The notes under the pieces were generated by a model. The model saw only the letters and a list, made by a program, of their open reading frames with translations, was not told where the DNA came from and searched no databases. Made by a program: the position numbers and the translations under genes. Of a DNA stretch of 52,760 nucleotides, positions 51,667 to 52,760 are shown piece by piece (positions within the stretch are counted from its first letter, which is position 1; each line of letters begins with the position of its first letter). This DNA comes from Clostridia bacterium (GTDB lineage Bacteria > Bacillota > DTU025), in contig JAYFQW010000046.1 in the NCBI GenBank assembly GCA_034926675.1, positions 1-52,760 of the forward strand, written 5' to 3'.

Positions 51667-52655
51667 GCACAGGCTCTGCTGAACAGCTGCTGCGCGTTGA
51701 GAACCTGGTGAAGCATTACCCAATCACCCAGGGCATCATTCGACAAAAGCAGATCGGCGCAGTTCATGCCGTCGACGGGATATCGTTTGTCGTCCTGAAC
51801 GGGGAGACCCTGGGGCTGGTTGGGGAGAGCGGATGCGGAAAATCCACGACCGGTCGCTTGCTGATGCGCCTCGAACCGCCCACAGAGGGAACTATCGATT
51901 TCGGCGGGCGCAATTGGCTGGCCATGGGCAAGAGTGACCTTCGGCGCGCGCGCAAGGACATGCAGATAGTGTTCCAGGATCCGTTCTCCTCGCTCAACCC
52001 GAGGATGACCGTGGGAGAGATCATTGGGGAGCCCATGTTCATACACGGTGTCGCAAAAGGCGCCGAACTGGAGCGAAGGACAGCGAAGTTGCTGGAAGTG
52101 GTGGGGCTCGACCGTTCGCATGCGCGCCGGTATCCCCACGAGTTCTCCGGAGGACAGCGCCAGCGCATAGGCGTTGCGCGGGCTCTTGCTCTGAACCCGA
52201 AACTCATTATTCTCGACGAGCCAGTGTCAGCTCTCGATGTGTCGGTCCAGGCGCAGGTCATCAACTAGCTGCGGGATCTGCAGCAGGAGTTCGGGCTGAC
52301 TTACATCTTCATCGCTCATGATCTTGCAGTAGTGCGCCACATCAGCGACCGGGTGGCAGTGATGTATCTCGGCAAGATCGTAGAGATTGCGAAGAAACGA
52401 GAGCTATACTCAAACCCCGTCCACCCGTATACCGAGGCTCTGATGTCGGCGGCGCCTGTGCCCAACCCGAAACTCAGGGGTGAGAGGAAACGGATCATCC
52501 TGGAGGGAGACGTGCCCAGTCCGGTCAAGCCACCCAACGGGTGTCGCTTTCATACCAGATGTCGCCTGGCGCAGGACATATGCCGAGAGAAGGAACCGCC
52601 ATTCACCGATGTGGGCGGAGGGCATATGTGCGCGTGCTGGGTCCGATGCAGCTAG
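51663..52655 (+). pseudogene. dppF: Oligopeptide ABC transporter ATPase DppF interrupted by an in-frame TAG
   Basis: The GTG start overlaps dppD. The reading frame runs [15 protein letters not shown], Walker [26 protein letters not shown], signature [15 protein letters not shown] and Walker [22 protein letters not shown], then meets TAG at 52266-52268. It continues in the same frame with [36 protein letters not shown] and [14 protein letters not shown] to TAG 52653-52655. Homologues have Leu at the interrupted position, so one base change (TTG to TAG) explains it. Without readthrough the 201-residue product would lack the switch histidine. Either an inactivating mutation, a sequencing error or suppression. 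Confidence 0.85.
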
Positions 52656-52760
52656 CAAGACCAAAGATATGTGGAACGCCTCCGGGGAATCTGGCGGCAA
52701 TCGCTGCGATGCAGCGAGCCTCCGCACTTCCTGAAGCCGGTTCTGTGAGCGTTGTACGGA

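Noticed and set aside
52266-52268. Selenocysteine or pyrrolysine recoding in dppF
   Set aside because: The codon is TAG, so not selenocysteine. The position is a conserved Leu in a structural helix, and no pyl genes are seen. Mutation or error is simpler.

Overview
The window looks like chromosomal DNA of a GC-rich, anaerobic, low-oxygen-adapted Firmicute (Clostridia-like lineage). Signs of this are AGGAGG-type ribosome binding sites, TTGACA/TATAAT promoters, a T-box riboswitch, a ferredoxin-fused aldehyde:ferredoxin oxidoreductase, a poly-gamma-glutamate PgsB-PgsC-PgsW set and an Mrp/NifX-like Fe-S pair. I saw no rRNA, tRNA, CRISPR array, phage genes or transposase. The species is not identifiable by reading alone.

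Layout. 1-3.1 kb (+): end of an inositol-monophosphatase-family gene, then pgsB-pgsC-pgsW. 3.25-4.3 kb (-): mannose-6-phosphate isomerase, divergent from a DUF134 / Mrp ATPase / NifX-like operon (4.5-6.4 kb). 6.4-8.6 kb (-): membrane-anchored PAS-GGDEF protein. 9-19.4 kb (-): an amino-acid block. A promoter and a T-box riboswitch with a UGG (tryptophan) specifier precede a ferredoxin-AOR fusion, a Liv-type binding protein, LivH and a single LivM-LivG-LivF polypeptide. A second binding protein and a branched-chain aminotransferase follow, each with its own promoter. 19.4-20.5 kb: a sparse region with a frameshifted small gene, a short helical ORF and a 38-residue membrane protein. 20.5-23.9 kb (-): Ca2+-type P-ATPase with a TrmB-family regulator. 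24.2-27.5 kb (+): a MalT/SARP-like regulator of about 1,084 residues. 27.6-34.6 kb (+): SDR reductase, small protein, thiolase and a complete five-gene Liv transporter ending in a strong hairpin. 35-45.4 kb (+): P1 (DmpA) peptidase, a decayed methyltransferase on the other strand, a membrane protein, a creatininase-family amidase, a beta-CASP nuclease with a very long C-terminal extension, TldD/TldE proteases and a membrane-anchored endonuclease/exonuclease/phosphatase-fold protein. 45.5-52.7 kb (+): dipeptide/oligopeptide transporter dppA-B-C, an M14-like peptidase, dppD, and a dppF interrupted by an amber codon.

Together the genes describe a cell that lives on amino acids and peptides: two Liv systems, one Dpp system, several peptidases, an aminotransferase, a thiolase/reductase pair and AOR. 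The most interesting element is the tryptophan T-box. It makes an AOR and a fused Liv transporter respond to uncharged tRNA-Trp, which suggests a system for acquiring tryptophan or indolic/aryl acids. A second theme is that several otherwise standard proteins carry in-frame low-complexity insertions in loops or linkers.
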